DNA of 64,000 bases from Prevotella sp. (GCA_020026195.1 JAHHQW010000003.1:1-64000); one strand, 5' to 3'; positions 17,537 through 26,829 are shown, counted from the stretch's first letter. Translations and numbers: made by a program. Notes: generated by a model from the letters alone, not told the origin.

Positions 17537-18130
17537 ATGGCCGGAACAAAACAAATCAAAACAGCTCTTATTTCAGTATTTCACAAGGATGGTCTTGGAG
17601 AATTGCTGAGTGTATTAAATAAAGAAGGCGTAAAGTTCCTCTCAACAGGTGGTACGCAGAAGTTCATCGAAGAACAGGGTTACGAATGCCAGGCAGTAGA
17701 AGAAGTGACAACATATCCTTCTATCCTCGGCGGTCGTGTTAAGACACTGCACCCCAGAATTTTCGGCGGTATCCTCGGTCGTCGCGATAACGAAGGCGAT
17801 AAGGAACAGATGGCTAAGTACGAGATTCCTGAGATTGACCTCGTAATCGTAGACCTCTATCCGTTTGAAGAAACAGTAGCAAGCGGTGCCAGCGAAGTCG
17901 ACATCATCGAAAAGATTGATATTGGCGGTATCTCTCTCATCCGTGCCGGAGCTAAGAACTTCAAGGACGTAGTTATCGTACCGAGCAAGAAAGAATACGG
18001 TATGCTGCTCGACATCGTTAAGAAGAACGGTGCTAAGACAGAAATCGAAGAGCGCAAGCAGTTTGCTGAAAGAGCTTTCGGTGTAAGCAGTCACTACGAC
18101 ACAGCCATCCACGCATGGTTTAGCAAATAA
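17537..18130 (+). CDS. purH: stand-alone IMP cyclohydrolase (PurH N-terminal domain only), 197 aa
   Basis: The protein covers only the MGS-like IMP cyclohydrolase domain of PurH: LISVFHKDGL, LSTGGTQKFIEE, GGRVKTLHPRIFGGIL, DLYPFEETV and IDIGGISLIRAGAKNF. The usual bifunctional enzyme is about 510-530 aa with an AICAR formyltransferase domain after residue 200. Here the frame ends cleanly at residue 197, and mreB begins 30 bases later with no remnant between. The last step of IMP synthesis (FAICAR ring closure) can be done by this domain. The formyl transfer would need a separate gene elsewhere. Its position ahead of mreB matches bifunctional purH in related genera, as I recall. Confidence 0.85.
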   Translation: MAGTKQIKTALISVFHKDGLGELLSVLNKEGVKFLSTGGTQKFIEEQGYECQAVEEVTTYPSILGGRVKTLHPRIFGGILGRRDNEGDKEQMAKYEIPEIDLVIVDLYPFEETVASGASEVDIIEKIDIGGISLIRAGAKNFKDVVIVPSKKEYGMLLDIVKKNGAKTEIEERKQFAERAFGVSSHYDTAIHAWFSK

Positions 18131-18160
18131 GAAAAGAGCTAAAATTTAAGGAAAAAAGTA

Positions 18161-19183
18161 ATGGGATTATTTTCATTTATACAGGAGGTTGCAATGGACC
18201 TCGGAACGGCTAACACAATCATCATCAGCGATGATAAGATTGTTGTAGACGAACCCTCCGTTGTGGCACTCGACCGACGCACTGACAAGATGATTGCGGT
18301 GGGCAACGAGGCAAAGATGATGTACGAGAAGACTAACGACAACATCCGCACCATACGCCCTCTGAGAGACGGTGTTATTGCCGACTTCTCAGCCTGCGAA
18401 CAGATGATGAGAGGACTCATCAAGATGGTTCATCGCAGAAACCGCTTCTTCTCACCGTCTCTGCGCATGGTTATCGGCGTGCCTTCGGGTTCTACCGAAG
18501 TTGAGCTGCGTGCTGTACGCGACTCGGCAGAACATGCAGACGGACGTGATGTCTATCTGATTTTCGAACCCATGGCAGCTGCAATAGGTATCGGTATTGA
18601 TGTTGAGGCTCCCGAAGGAAACATGATTGTAGACATCGGCGGCGGAAGTACTGAGATTGCCGTTATTTCACTTGGCGGCATTGTTTCTAACAACTCTATA
18701 CGTGTGGCAGGTGACGACCTCACAGCCGACATTCAGGAATATATGAGTCGTCAGCACAACGTAAAGGTGAGTGAGCGTATGGCAGAACGTATCAAGATAC
18801 ATGTAGGCTCTGCACTCAGCGACCTTGGCGATGAGGCTCCGGAGGATTATGTAGTAGACGGACCTAACCGTATCACTGCACTTCCTATGCACGTGCCCGT
18901 ATGTTACCAGGAGATTGCACACTGTCTCGACAAGACTGTGGCAAAGATAGAGAACGCCGTACTCAATGCACTCGAACACACTCCGCCAGAGCTTTATGCC
19001 GATATCGTGAAGAACGGTATCTACCTCAGTGGTGGCGGTGCTCTGCTCAGAGGCATCGACCGTCGTCTGCAAGATAAGATTCATATCCCGTTCCATATTG
19101 CCGAAGATCCGCTGCACAGCGTAGCACGCGGTACGGGCATTGCACTGAAGAATGTGGAGCGTTTCTCGTTCCTGATGAGATAA
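18161..19183 (+). CDS. mreB: rod shape-determining protein MreB
   Basis: MreB is the bacterial actin homologue that guides lateral cell-wall synthesis. The 340-aa sequence has the amphipathic N-terminus MGLFSFIQE, the phosphate-1 motif MDLGTANTIII, VIGVPSGSTEVE, the phosphate-2 motif VDIGGGSTEIAVISLGG and the adenosine motif YLSGGGALLRG. It is 30 bases after purH and 1 base before mreC, within one shape operon that ends with rodA. Confidence 0.97.
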   Translation: MGLFSFIQEVAMDLGTANTIIISDDKIVVDEPSVVALDRRTDKMIAVGNEAKMMYEKTNDNIRTIRPLRDGVIADFSACEQMMRGLIKMVHRRNRFFSPSLRMVIGVPSGSTEVELRAVRDSAEHADGRDVYLIFEPMAAAIGIGIDVEAPEGNMIVDIGGGSTEIAVISLGGIVSNNSIRVAGDDLTADIQEYMSRQHNVKVSERMAERIKIHVGSALSDLGDEAPEDYVVDGPNRITALPMHVPVCYQEIAHCLDKTVAKIENAVLNALEHTPPELYADIVKNGIYLSGGGALLRGIDRRLQDKIHIPFHIAEDPLHSVARGTGIALKNVERFSFLMR

Positions 19184-19184
19184 T

Positions 19185-20042
19185 ATGCACAATCTGCTTG
19201 GATTCTTAATAAAGTATTGCCACTGGTTTTTGTTTGCGATACTGGAGCTTCTGTGCTTCATTCTGTTGTTTCGCTTCAACAGTTATCAGGGCAGCGTGTG
19301 GTTCACATCGGCCAATGTCGTGGCAGGCAAGGTGTACGAGTGGGACTCTAAGGTTATAAGTTATCTTAACCTTACTACCCTTAACGAACAGCTTACCCGC
19401 AGAAACATCATGCTCGAACAGCGCGCCAAAATATTATCCGAACAGATAAACGAACTAAATGGCGGCAGAGACACCCTCGTGGCAGGGCTTGATTCTGCTG
19501 CCATTAAACTTATACCCGCCAAGGTGGTGGGCAATTCGGTAGACCGCCGCGATAACTTTATCACAATAGATAAGGGACGTGCAGACGGAATACGCGAGAA
19601 CATGGGTGTGGCATGCGGAATGGGACTCGTAGGAATTGTGTATCTCGTTTCAGAGCATTATTCCGTCGTAATCCCTGTGCTCAACTCGCACTCTAACATC
19701 AGCGTAGCAATACGCAACCGCAACTACTTCGGATACCTTCGCTGGGATGGCAAGGCAAGCAATGAGGCTTATGTCGATGACATTCCGCGTCATGCCAAGT
19801 TTAAGAAAGGCGACTCCGTGGTAACGAGCGGCTATTCGTTCGTTTTCCCTCCGGGCATTGCCGTAGGAAAGATTACGAACATATACGATTCAGCCGACGG
19901 AATGTCGTATATGCTGAAGATAAAACTTTATACCGACTTTGCACGTCTTCGTGACGTATGCGTTATCGAAGATTATGAAATGTCGGAGAAGATGCAGCTT
20001 TTGCAGTCAGCAAAAGACTCTGTCAAGGTAATGGGTAAATAA
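19185..20042 (+). CDS. mreC: rod shape-determining protein MreC
   Basis: MreC is a bitopic inner-membrane protein that links MreB to the periplasmic wall synthases. A single N-terminal TM helix (about residues 9-28) is followed by a coiled coil (LNEQLTRRNIMLEQRAKILSEQ). A beta-rich MreC domain then follows, with VVGNSVDRRDNFITIDKGRADGI, GMGLVGIV and VTSGYSFVFPPGIAVGKI. The 285-aa length is normal. Confidence 0.95.
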   Translation: MHNLLGFLIKYCHWFLFAILELLCFILLFRFNSYQGSVWFTSANVVAGKVYEWDSKVISYLNLTTLNEQLTRRNIMLEQRAKILSEQINELNGGRDTLVAGLDSAAIKLIPAKVVGNSVDRRDNFITIDKGRADGIRENMGVACGMGLVGIVYLVSEHYSVVIPVLNSHSNISVAIRNRNYFGYLRWDGKASNEAYVDDIPRHAKFKKGDSVVTSGYSFVFPPGIAVGKITNIYDSADGMSYMLKIKLYTDFARLRDVCVIEDYEMSEKMQLLQSAKDSVKVMGK

Positions 20043-20063
20043 TTTTTTTTATTCGGTAAAGCA

Positions 20064-20564
20064 ATGAACATAGATATATTAAAACGCATAGGCGTCCTTA
20101 TTCTGTTATGCCTTCTACAGGCTTTACTGCTCAATAATATCTTATTGTTCGGTTGTGCCACCCCTTTATTTTTTATTTACTTCGCACTGTCACTGCCGCG
20201 TAACTGTTCGCGCAGTGCAACAATTCTCTGGTGCTTCGTTATGGGACTTTCCGTGGACATCCTGAGTAATACTCCCGGTGTCACCGCTGCATCCATGACG
20301 CTGATAGGAGCCGTAAAGCCCCCGTTCTTAGAGATATTCATACAGCACGACAGTGAAGAAAACCTTGTTGCCTCGCCCATGTCGATTGGTGTGACGCAGT
20401 ATCTTTATTATGCAGGTGCCATGATACTTCTGCATAATATCGTGTTCTTTACGCTTGAGACATTCAGTTTCTTTAATTTCTTAGGATGGCTGGCCGACGT
20501 TGGCGGAAGTTCTGCACTTACGCTGCTGTTTGTATTCGTTGCCGCTAACTTAGGAAAGAGATAA
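20064..20564 (+). CDS. mreD: rod shape-determining protein MreD
   Basis: This 166-aa polytopic membrane protein lies between mreC and mrdA, the standard place of mreD. About five TM helices are visible, along with the segment FFIYFALSLPRNCSRS and the internal FVMGLSVDILSNTPGV typical of MreD. Sequence conservation in this family is low, so position and topology carry much of the call. Confidence 0.9.
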   Translation: MNIDILKRIGVLILLCLLQALLLNNILLFGCATPLFFIYFALSLPRNCSRSATILWCFVMGLSVDILSNTPGVTAASMTLIGAVKPPFLEIFIQHDSEENLVASPMSIGVTQYLYYAGAMILLHNIVFFTLETFSFFNFLGWLADVGGSSALTLLFVFVAANLGKR

Positions 20565-20585
20565 TCTTTAAGGGGAGGGGAGAAA

Positions 20586-22535
20586 TTGAAGGTTTACGAA
20601 TTAGAAAAAAGAAAGTTTGTAATTGCCGCTCTCGCCACTATCATAGTGGTGGTGTACATAGTGCGTCTGTTTGTACTACAGATTATGAGCGACGACTATA
20701 AGAAGAATGCCGACAGTAACGCATTCTTCAAGAAAATAGAATATCCTTCGCGCGGCGTCGTAACCGACAGAAATGGTCAGCTGTTGGTGTTCAACCAGCC
20801 GTCGTACGACATAATGGTGGTGATGAAAGAGGCTAAGGGCCGCATTGACACCGCCGACTTCTGTAAGACCTTGGGCATCACAAAGGAATTCTTTATACAG
20901 CGCATGAATAACATAAAGGACCGCAGTAAGAATCCTGGTTATTCACAGTATACGCAGCAGCTTTTCATGCGTCAGCTCAGCGATAAGGAATTCAGTGTGT
21001 TCAATGAAAAGATTTTCCGATATCCAGGATTCTATATCACACGAAGAAGCATTCGCCGTTATAAATATCCCTATGCCGCTCACGTCCTCGGTGATGTTGC
21101 CGAAGTATCTCCCGCTGACATTGAGGAAGACGACTACTACATCCCCGGCGACTATATCGGAAAGTTAGGTATAGAACGTTCTTACGAGACTGAACTTCGT
21201 GGAGAAAAGGGTGTTAAGATATTGTTACGTGATGCCAGCGGAAAAATTCAGGGCAGTTACCGTAACGGAGAATTTGATAAGAAGTCTATACCCGGAAAGA
21301 ATCTCACGCTGAGTCTTGACGTTCGTCTTCAGGCACTTGGCGAGCGACTTATGGAAGGAAAGGTAGGCAGTATCGTTGCCATAGAGCCGTCTACAGGTCA
21401 GGTGCTCTGTATGGTATCGTCACCTACGTTCGATCCCCGTAAGATGACGGGACGAAACAGGTGGACCGTGATGAAGAAACTCTCGCAGGATCCTAATACG
21501 CCTATGCTCAACCGTTCCATCATGGGACAGTACCCTCCGGGTTCTACGTTCAAGACATCACAGGCTCTGACGTTCCTCCAGGAAGGCATTGTCAATCAGC
21601 ATACACTTTATCCCTGTACCCACGGATTCTATTATCGCGGTCTTCATGTAGGCTGTCACTCGCACGGAGCACCTCTTCCGGTAGTTCCTGCACTCAGTAC
21701 CTCTTGTAACAGCTATTTCTGCTGGGGACTTTATTACATGATAGGTAACCGTAAGAAGTATAAGAATGTTCAGCAGGCCATGGACACATGGCGCGACTAT
21801 ATGGTGAGCATGGGCTTCGGCTATCGTCTGGGCATAGACCTGCCGGGCGAGAAACGAGGACTTATTCCTAATGCTAAATACTACGACAAGGCTTACAGAG
21901 GTTCGTGGAACGGACTTACCGTGATAAGTATATCTATCGGACAGGGTGAGGTGAACCTTACTCCGTTGCAGATAGCCAACCTCGGAGCAACTATTGCCAA
22001 CAGGGGATATTATTACACTCCGCATCTCGTAAGAGAAATAGAGGGCGGCGAAATAGATAAAAAGTATTCTGAACGTCATTACACAAAGGCTGGAAGAGAA
22101 GCCTACGAACTTGTGGTTCAGGGAATGCGCAGTTCGGCACTGGGAGGTACCTGCCGTATGCTTGGAGCAAGTAATCTTGAGATGTGCGGTAAGACAGGTA
22201 CGGCGCAGAACAAGGGTAAGGACCACTCGGTATTCATGGGCTTTGCCCCGATGAGCAGTCCTAAGATTGCCGTAGCCGTGTATGTGGAGAATGGCGGATG
22301 GGGTGCTACGTATGGCGTTCCTATCGGCGGACTCATAATGGAACAGTATATTAACGGCTGCCTTTCGGAGAGTTCTGAAGTAAAGGCTTCTGAGATACAG
22401 AGCAGGCATCTTATAAGTGTCACTCCCGACCAGCTGTTCAAGAACGAACTCGGTGATGATTCGGTACGTGTTAAGAAGCCGCTGCCTGCCGATTCTCTCA
22501 AAGTAAAGAAACAGACAGCTAAACCTAAACAATAG
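20586..22535 (+). CDS. mrdA: penicillin-binding protein 2 (peptidoglycan D,D-transpeptidase)
   Basis: PBP2 cross-links peptidoglycan during elongation together with RodA. Residues about 10-32 form the TM anchor, followed by the dimerisation domain (YPSRGVVTDRNGQLL) and the transpeptidase domain. Its active-site motifs are SxxK in YPPGSTFKTSQAL, SxN in STSCNSYFCWG and KTG in CGKTGTAQNKG. The only reasonable start is TTG at 20586, preceded by a strong purine-rich AAGGGGAGGGGA ribosome-binding sequence. The next possible starts would remove the TM anchor. The protein is 649 aa. Confidence 0.95.
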   Translation: MKVYELEKRKFVIAALATIIVVVYIVRLFVLQIMSDDYKKNADSNAFFKKIEYPSRGVVTDRNGQLLVFNQPSYDIMVVMKEAKGRIDTADFCKTLGITKEFFIQRMNNIKDRSKNPGYSQYTQQLFMRQLSDKEFSVFNEKIFRYPGFYITRRSIRRYKYPYAAHVLGDVAEVSPADIEEDDYYIPGDYIGKLGIERSYETELRGEKGVKILLRDASGKIQGSYRNGEFDKKSIPGKNLTLSLDVRLQALGERLMEGKVGSIVAIEPSTGQVLCMVSSPTFDPRKMTGRNRWTVMKKLSQDPNTPMLNRSIMGQYPPGSTFKTSQALTFLQEGIVNQHTLYPCTHGFYYRGLHVGCHSHGAPLPVVPALSTSCNSYFCWGLYYMIGNRKKYKNVQQAMDTWRDYMVSMGFGYRLGIDLPGEKRGLIPNAKYYDKAYRGSWNGLTVISISIGQGEVNLTPLQIANLGATIANRGYYYTPHLVREIEGGEIDKKYSERHYTKAGREAYELVVQGMRSSALGGTCRMLGASNLEMCGKTGTAQNKGKDHSVFMGFAPMSSPKIAVAVYVENGGWGATYGVPIGGLIMEQYINGCLSESSEVKASEIQSRHLISVTPDQLFKNELGDDSVRVKKPLPADSLKVKKQTAKPKQ

Positions 22536-22538
22536 AAT

Positions 22539-24008
22539 ATGTATCCTGCAAGAAATAAAGAACAAGGAGTATTTCGCTCGCTCGACTGGTGGACGATTGC
22601 CATATACGTAACGCTGCTTATATTTGGATGGTTCAGCGTGTGCGGTGCAAGCTATACGTATGGCGATACCGACCTGTTCAGCATGGACACACGTTCGGGT
22701 ATGCAGATAGTGTGGATTGCCTCGTCGATGTGTCTTGGTTTCGTGATACTTATGCTCGACAACAGATTCTACGATACTTTTGCATACGTCATATTCGGAT
22801 TTCTTATGCTGCTGCTTATAGCCACTATCTTTAATCCGTACGAGATAAAAGGTTCCCGGTCGTGGCTTGTGTTAGGACCGTTACGAATGCAGCCGGCAGA
22901 GTTTGCTAAGTTTGCCACGGCACTTGCCGTTTCCAAACTGATGAGTTCCTATGGCTTCGACATATCCAACTGGCGTCATTTCGGTGCTGCCTGTGCCATC
23001 GTTCTCATGCCGATGGTGTTCATCATATTACAGAAAGAGACGGGTTCGGCACTTGTTTATTCAGCATTCTTCCTTATGTTCTATCGCGAAGGAATGCCCG
23101 GAGGCGTGCTCTTCACGGCATTTGCCATGGTGGTGTATTTCGTGGTCGGCATACGTTACGAGGATGTCATGATGCTGTTCGACACCACGTCGGTGGGTAA
23201 GTTCTCGGTACTTATCCTTGTGCAGCTCTTTACTTCGGTAATGGTGTATGTGTATTGCAGACAGAAAGAACATACGTTTAAGATCATAGGTTATTCGGCA
23301 CTGGTTACGATAATAGCAATACTTTTCTCACTTTATGTGATACCGTTCAATGTAGTGTACGTTCAGTTTGCCGTAAGCATCTGCATACTGTTCTATCTGC
23401 TGCGCCAGTGGCTTGCCACACGAATATCCAACTATCTTTACATTGCGCTGTTTGCCATTGGCAGCACTGCATTCTTCTATTCTGCCGACTATGTGCTGAA
23501 CGATGTGCTTGAACCGCATCAGAGAGTGCGTATCAACGTGCTTCTTGGTCTTGATGATGATATATCGGGTGCGGGATATAATGTGCATCAGAGCGTTATT
23601 GCCATTGGTTCCGGCGGTCTGGAAGGAAAGGGGTTCTTAAACGGAACGCAGACTAAGCTGAAGTTTGTTCCTGAGCAGGAGACTGACTTTATATTCTGTA
23701 CGGTAGGTGAGGAGAGTGGTTTCCTCGGATCTGCCGGTGTCCTTCTGCTGTTCCTTGCGCTTATCTTACGACTGATAGTTCTTGCAGAAAGGCAGCCCAT
23801 GGGGTTCGGACGAATATACGGTTACTGTGTACTGAGTATTTTCTTATTCCACGTGTTTATCAATGTCGGAATGGTATTGGGTCTTACGCCTGTAATTGGT
23901 ATTCCTCTGCCGTTCTTCAGCTATGGTGGTTCGTCGCTGTGGGGCTTTACCATACTGCTGTTCATATTCCTGCGTATTGATGCGGCACGTAATAATTTGA
24001 TGAAATAA
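22539..24008 (+). CDS. rodA: peptidoglycan glycosyltransferase RodA (SEDS family)
   Basis: RodA polymerises glycan strands for the elongasome. About ten TM helices are present, with the SEDS signatures LGPLRMQPAEFAKFATAL, GLEGKGFLNGTQTKLKFVPE, QETDFIFCTVGEESGF and IGIPLPFFSYGGSSLW. At 489 aa it is longer than many RodA proteins because of an extra hydrophobic stretch in the middle. It starts 3 bases after mrdA and ends the shape operon. Confidence 0.95.
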   Translation: MYPARNKEQGVFRSLDWWTIAIYVTLLIFGWFSVCGASYTYGDTDLFSMDTRSGMQIVWIASSMCLGFVILMLDNRFYDTFAYVIFGFLMLLLIATIFNPYEIKGSRSWLVLGPLRMQPAEFAKFATALAVSKLMSSYGFDISNWRHFGAACAIVLMPMVFIILQKETGSALVYSAFFLMFYREGMPGGVLFTAFAMVVYFVVGIRYEDVMMLFDTTSVGKFSVLILVQLFTSVMVYVYCRQKEHTFKIIGYSALVTIIAILFSLYVIPFNVVYVQFAVSICILFYLLRQWLATRISNYLYIALFAIGSTAFFYSADYVLNDVLEPHQRVRINVLLGLDDDISGAGYNVHQSVIAIGSGGLEGKGFLNGTQTKLKFVPEQETDFIFCTVGEESGFLGSAGVLLLFLALILRLIVLAERQPMGFGRIYGYCVLSIFLFHVFINVGMVLGLTPVIGIPLPFFSYGGSSLWGFTILLFIFLRIDAARNNLMK

Positions 24009-24513
24009 CACGTAAGGTCTATTTTATACGCATAAAAAGTAGGAAACTCATTCCCTTTAGGGTAAGTCGGATTGCTCGTGAAAATAGTGCGTATCTGCTT
24101 TTACGGGCGTATAAGTATAAATAAAAATGCCCGTTGTAAAAGACCTGAAAGTTGCAGAATAGCATCTTTTTACTGATTTGTGCACATCGTTTTTCTGATT
24201 TTTACCATAAGATCACTCTGAAAACCTATATTTTAGTCGTTTTTCGTGTTTTTTCGCAACAAACGTAGGTCGTTTGCACGGTAAACATCCTACGATTACA
24301 AACTTTTGTTACTGCATAAGTTTGCAAACATACCTGCGATTGTTTGTAAACATAGCATGTTTACTGAAAAAACAGCTAAAAACACCGATTTTTCTTCAGT
24401 GTATTTCGTAGGGATATATAAGGTGTTTCGGTAATAATCAAAAATAAATACTGCTGAAACACGCCCATAGGACTAAAATGACAAGTGGAAAGAATAAAAC
24501 TAAGATGTAGAAG
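24009..24513. other. non-coding region with three copies of an 18-bp motif
   Basis: No gene-like frame is seen. At 24260-24275 (inverted), 24282-24297 and 24325-24341 lie copies of a motif close to AAACATCCTACGATT, within a block rich in TTTGC and GTAAACAT words. Homopolymeric T and A runs flank it. It may be a regulatory region or part of a dispersed intergenic repeat. Confidence 0.45.
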
Positions 24514-24556
24514 AAAGAAAAACCTCAGCAAAAGGATAAGTCCTGTAAGTCGAGGT
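24514..24556 (-). terminator. possible terminator of the holB-ricT-gldH operon
   Basis: On the minus strand, ACCTC pairs with GAGGT, enclosing an inner AGGA/TCCT pairing, and TTTTTCTTTC follows. It is 30-70 bases past the gldH stop. The stem is short. Confidence 0.5.
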
Positions 24557-24587
24557 CTAAGTATTTCTGTTATTATAAGATAAATCA

Positions 24588-25082
24588 TTAATCAGCATCA
24601 CACCTTTTAATCTTAATGCCCACGTCGGTAATACCTTTTAGCAGATTAGTACGCATGTTGTGCGATATACGCACGTGTATCGTATCATCTTTATTCACAT
24701 TAAATTCCTTAAAAGGTATTGTGTAGTCATTATGCCTCATGCCCTTGGCTTCGCTCTTCGTAAGGTCGAAATCTATGCGTTTTACCATCATGCTGTCATT
24801 CTTCCTTCTGCTTTCAACAAACACCGAAAGGTTCTTATAAGGATATGTGTCGTTAGTGCGCAGCACGATGAAACTCTTGCATCTGCCTTCGTATTGCGGC
24901 ATAGCAACATCAAAGTGCACATCGTCCGATTTCTCCCATTCGCCCTTGTCTATGGGCTGGTAGGAGAAGTAAAGAGTATCGCCTCCGCATGATGCCAAAA
25001 AACAAACTGCCGATGCAATCACAGCGGCAGTTGTTATAGTGTTTTGTAATATTCTTTCTATGTAAGACTTAATTCTCTTCAT
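24588..25082 (-). CDS. gldH: gliding-motility lipoprotein GldH
   Basis: The start is placed at the ATG giving MKRIKSYIER. A longer in-frame extension upstream only mirrors the repetitive end of ricT. Residues 1-32 form a lipoprotein signal with lipobox LASC (Cys32). The mature part matches GldH: LYFSYQPIDKGEWEKSDDV, then CKSFIVLRTNDTYPYKNL and HNDYTIPFKEF. GldH is required for gliding in Flavobacterium but is conserved in non-gliding Bacteroidales, where its role is unclear. It overlaps the 3' end of ricT by 14 bases, so the two are translationally linked. Confidence 0.88.
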   Translation of the reverse strand: MKRIKSYIERILQNTITTAAVIASAVCFLASCGGDTLYFSYQPIDKGEWEKSDDVHFDVAMPQYEGRCKSFIVLRTNDTYPYKNLSVFVESRRKNDSMMVKRIDFDLTKSEAKGMRHNDYTIPFKEFNVNKDDTIHVRISHNMRTNLLKGITDVGIKIKRCDAD

Positions 25083-26799
25083 TCTTAACTTCTCTTGTTT
25101 CAGCATTATTGTTGTCACGATGAGAATTTTCTGTATGCTGAGGCTTTTCTTCCTGTGCATTACGTTGCGGTCTGTCCTCTGGAACATTGCGCTGTTGTCT
25201 GTCTTCCTGAGCGTTGCGCTGAGGTTTATCCTCCTGTGCATTACGCTGAGGTCTGTCTTCCTGGTTCCTGTTACGAGGTCTTTCGTCATGCTCTCCGCGC
25301 TGCGGCTTCTCACCACGTTCCTTACGCTGTGGCCTTTCACCGCGTTCTTTACGCTGCGGCTTGTCCTCACGCTCTCTGCGCTGTGGTCTGTCCTCGCGGT
25401 TACCACGCTGAGGTCTGTCCTCACGTTCACTGTGCTGAGGCTTATCCTCACGTTCCTTGCGCTGCGGTCTGTCCTCATTATCGGCAGCACCCTCTTCGTT
25501 CTTAGGCATCTGTCTTTCTTCCTGGTCTCTGCGTGCAGGACGTTCGCCCTGATTTCTGCGAGACTGGCGACCCTGACGTCTTTCGCGCTGAGGCTTTTCA
25601 GAAGATTCTTCTGCTGCTGTCTGTGCTGGCTGTTCGGCATCGGCAGCTACATTATTCTCAGGAGCATCGGCGTTCTGCTGTACAGGTGCAGCCTTAGGCT
25701 TGGCAGCTTTCTGCTTACGCTTCTTCTTACTCTTGTCGAAACGAGTGATGCTCTCGTTCTCCAGAAGGTCCTTAGAACTTTCTGGTTCTACACCTTCGCC
25801 ATCTTCGAGCATTTCGGGCTTCTCACCGCGCTTGTTCATTCTAATTACTTCGAAAGCACGTGCGGCAGAGATAGTTACCAGATTAACAGGAATACCCTTC
25901 TCCGTGCTGTATGTTATTTCTCCTGCGAGAATATCATTCTTAAAGTGGAAATAGTCGGCATCAAGAGTCTGCAATACAATCTCCTTGCTCGGCAGTCTCT
26001 TACCGGCCTCTATGTAAGTATCAACCTCATAGTTAAGACAGCATTTCAGTTTGGCGCACATACCCGCAAGCTTCTGCGGATTGAGCGAGATGTCCTGAAA
26101 ACGCGCGGCATTGGTACTTACGGATACGAAGTTGTTCATCCATGTTGCACAGCATAGTTCGCGTCCGCAGGGACCTGTACCGCCGATACGGCCGGCCTCC
26201 TGACGTGCACCGATCTGTTTCATCTCGATGCGTACGTGGAAAGTCTCTGCCAGAACCTTGATGAGTTTACGGAAGTCTACACGTTCGTCGGCAATATAAT
26301 AGAATATGGCCTTGTTTCCATCACCCTGGTACTCAACGTCGCCAATCTTCATGTCAAGACCTAAGCTCTTGGCAATCTCACGGCTCTGAATCATTGTTCC
26401 GTGTTCACGACTCTTAGCCTCATGATACTTGTCCATGTCCGACTCGCTGGCATGGCGGTATATTCTCAGAATACTGTCCTCCGAACGAAGGTTGGCCTTC
26501 TTTACCTGAAGCAGTACGAGACGTCCGGTAAGAGTTACGACACCGATGTCATGACCCGGATTAGCCTCCACTGCGACGATGTCGCCCTTCTTAAGGTCTA
26601 AGTTATTTACGTTATGGAAATATCCCTTGCGTGTGTGCTTGAACTGCACTTCCACAAGGTCGGTACTTTCTGCATTTCCCGGAACGTCGGCAAGCCAGTC
26701 GTAAGTATTCAGCTGCTTGTCCTGTCGTCCGCATGCGTGGCAGCACAGACCTCGGTCCATATTTTCGTATATCTTAAATTTACATTTCTTACATTCCAT
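25069..26799 (-). CDS. ricT: PSP1-domain (RicT-like) protein with Arg-rich repeat tail, 576 aa
   Basis: The N-terminus has a small zinc-ribbon-like set of CxxC motifs (CKKCKF and CCHACG). Residues about 45-310 are the PSP1 domain with its conserved Cys clusters GPCGRELCCATW and GMCAKLKCCLNYE, which bind Fe-S clusters in Bacillus RicT. From about residue 370 the sequence is disordered. From about 450 to the end it is a chain of eight-residue units like EDRPQRxx, strongly charged and Arg-rich, which may bind RNA. Bacillus RicT acts in RNA maturation; the role in Bacteroidetes is not established. It sits between holB and gldH. Confidence 0.85.
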   Translation of the reverse strand: MECKKCKFKIYENMDRGLCCHACGRQDKQLNTYDWLADVPGNAESTDLVEVQFKHTRKGYFHNVNNLDLKKGDIVAVEANPGHDIGVVTLTGRLVLLQVKKANLRSEDSILRIYRHASESDMDKYHEAKSREHGTMIQSREIAKSLGLDMKIGDVEYQGDGNKAIFYYIADERVDFRKLIKVLAETFHVRIEMKQIGARQEAGRIGGTGPCGRELCCATWMNNFVSVSTNAARFQDISLNPQKLAGMCAKLKCCLNYEVDTYIEAGKRLPSKEIVLQTLDADYFHFKNDILAGEITYSTEKGIPVNLVTISAARAFEVIRMNKRGEKPEMLEDGEGVEPESSKDLLENESITRFDKSKKKRKQKAAKPKAAPVQQNADAPENNVAADAEQPAQTAAEESSEKPQRERRQGRQSRRNQGERPARRDQEERQMPKNEEGAADNEDRPQRKEREDKPQHSEREDRPQRGNREDRPQRREREDKPQRKERGERPQRKERGEKPQRGEHDERPRNRNQEDRPQRNAQEDKPQRNAQEDRQQRNVPEDRPQRNAQEEKPQHTENSHRDNNNAETREVKNEEN

Positions 26800-26829
26800 A
26801 TTATATAGTTACCAAAATTGGTTTGTTTG

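Noticed and set aside
21558..22565. 335-codon minus-strand frame over mrdA
   Set aside because: It is antisense to PBP2 motifs, and its His/Tyr/Cys-rich composition is typical of antisense shadows in this genome.
24588..25640. Long version of gldH with about 186 extra N-terminal residues
   Set aside because: The extra part lies in the ricT repeat in another frame, and the real lipoprotein signal begins at the ATG at 25082.
25120..26157. 345-codon plus-strand frame over ricT
   Set aside because: It is antisense to a clearly coding PSP1 gene, and its Leu/Phe/Arg-rich sequence mirrors the Arg/Glu/Gln repeats.
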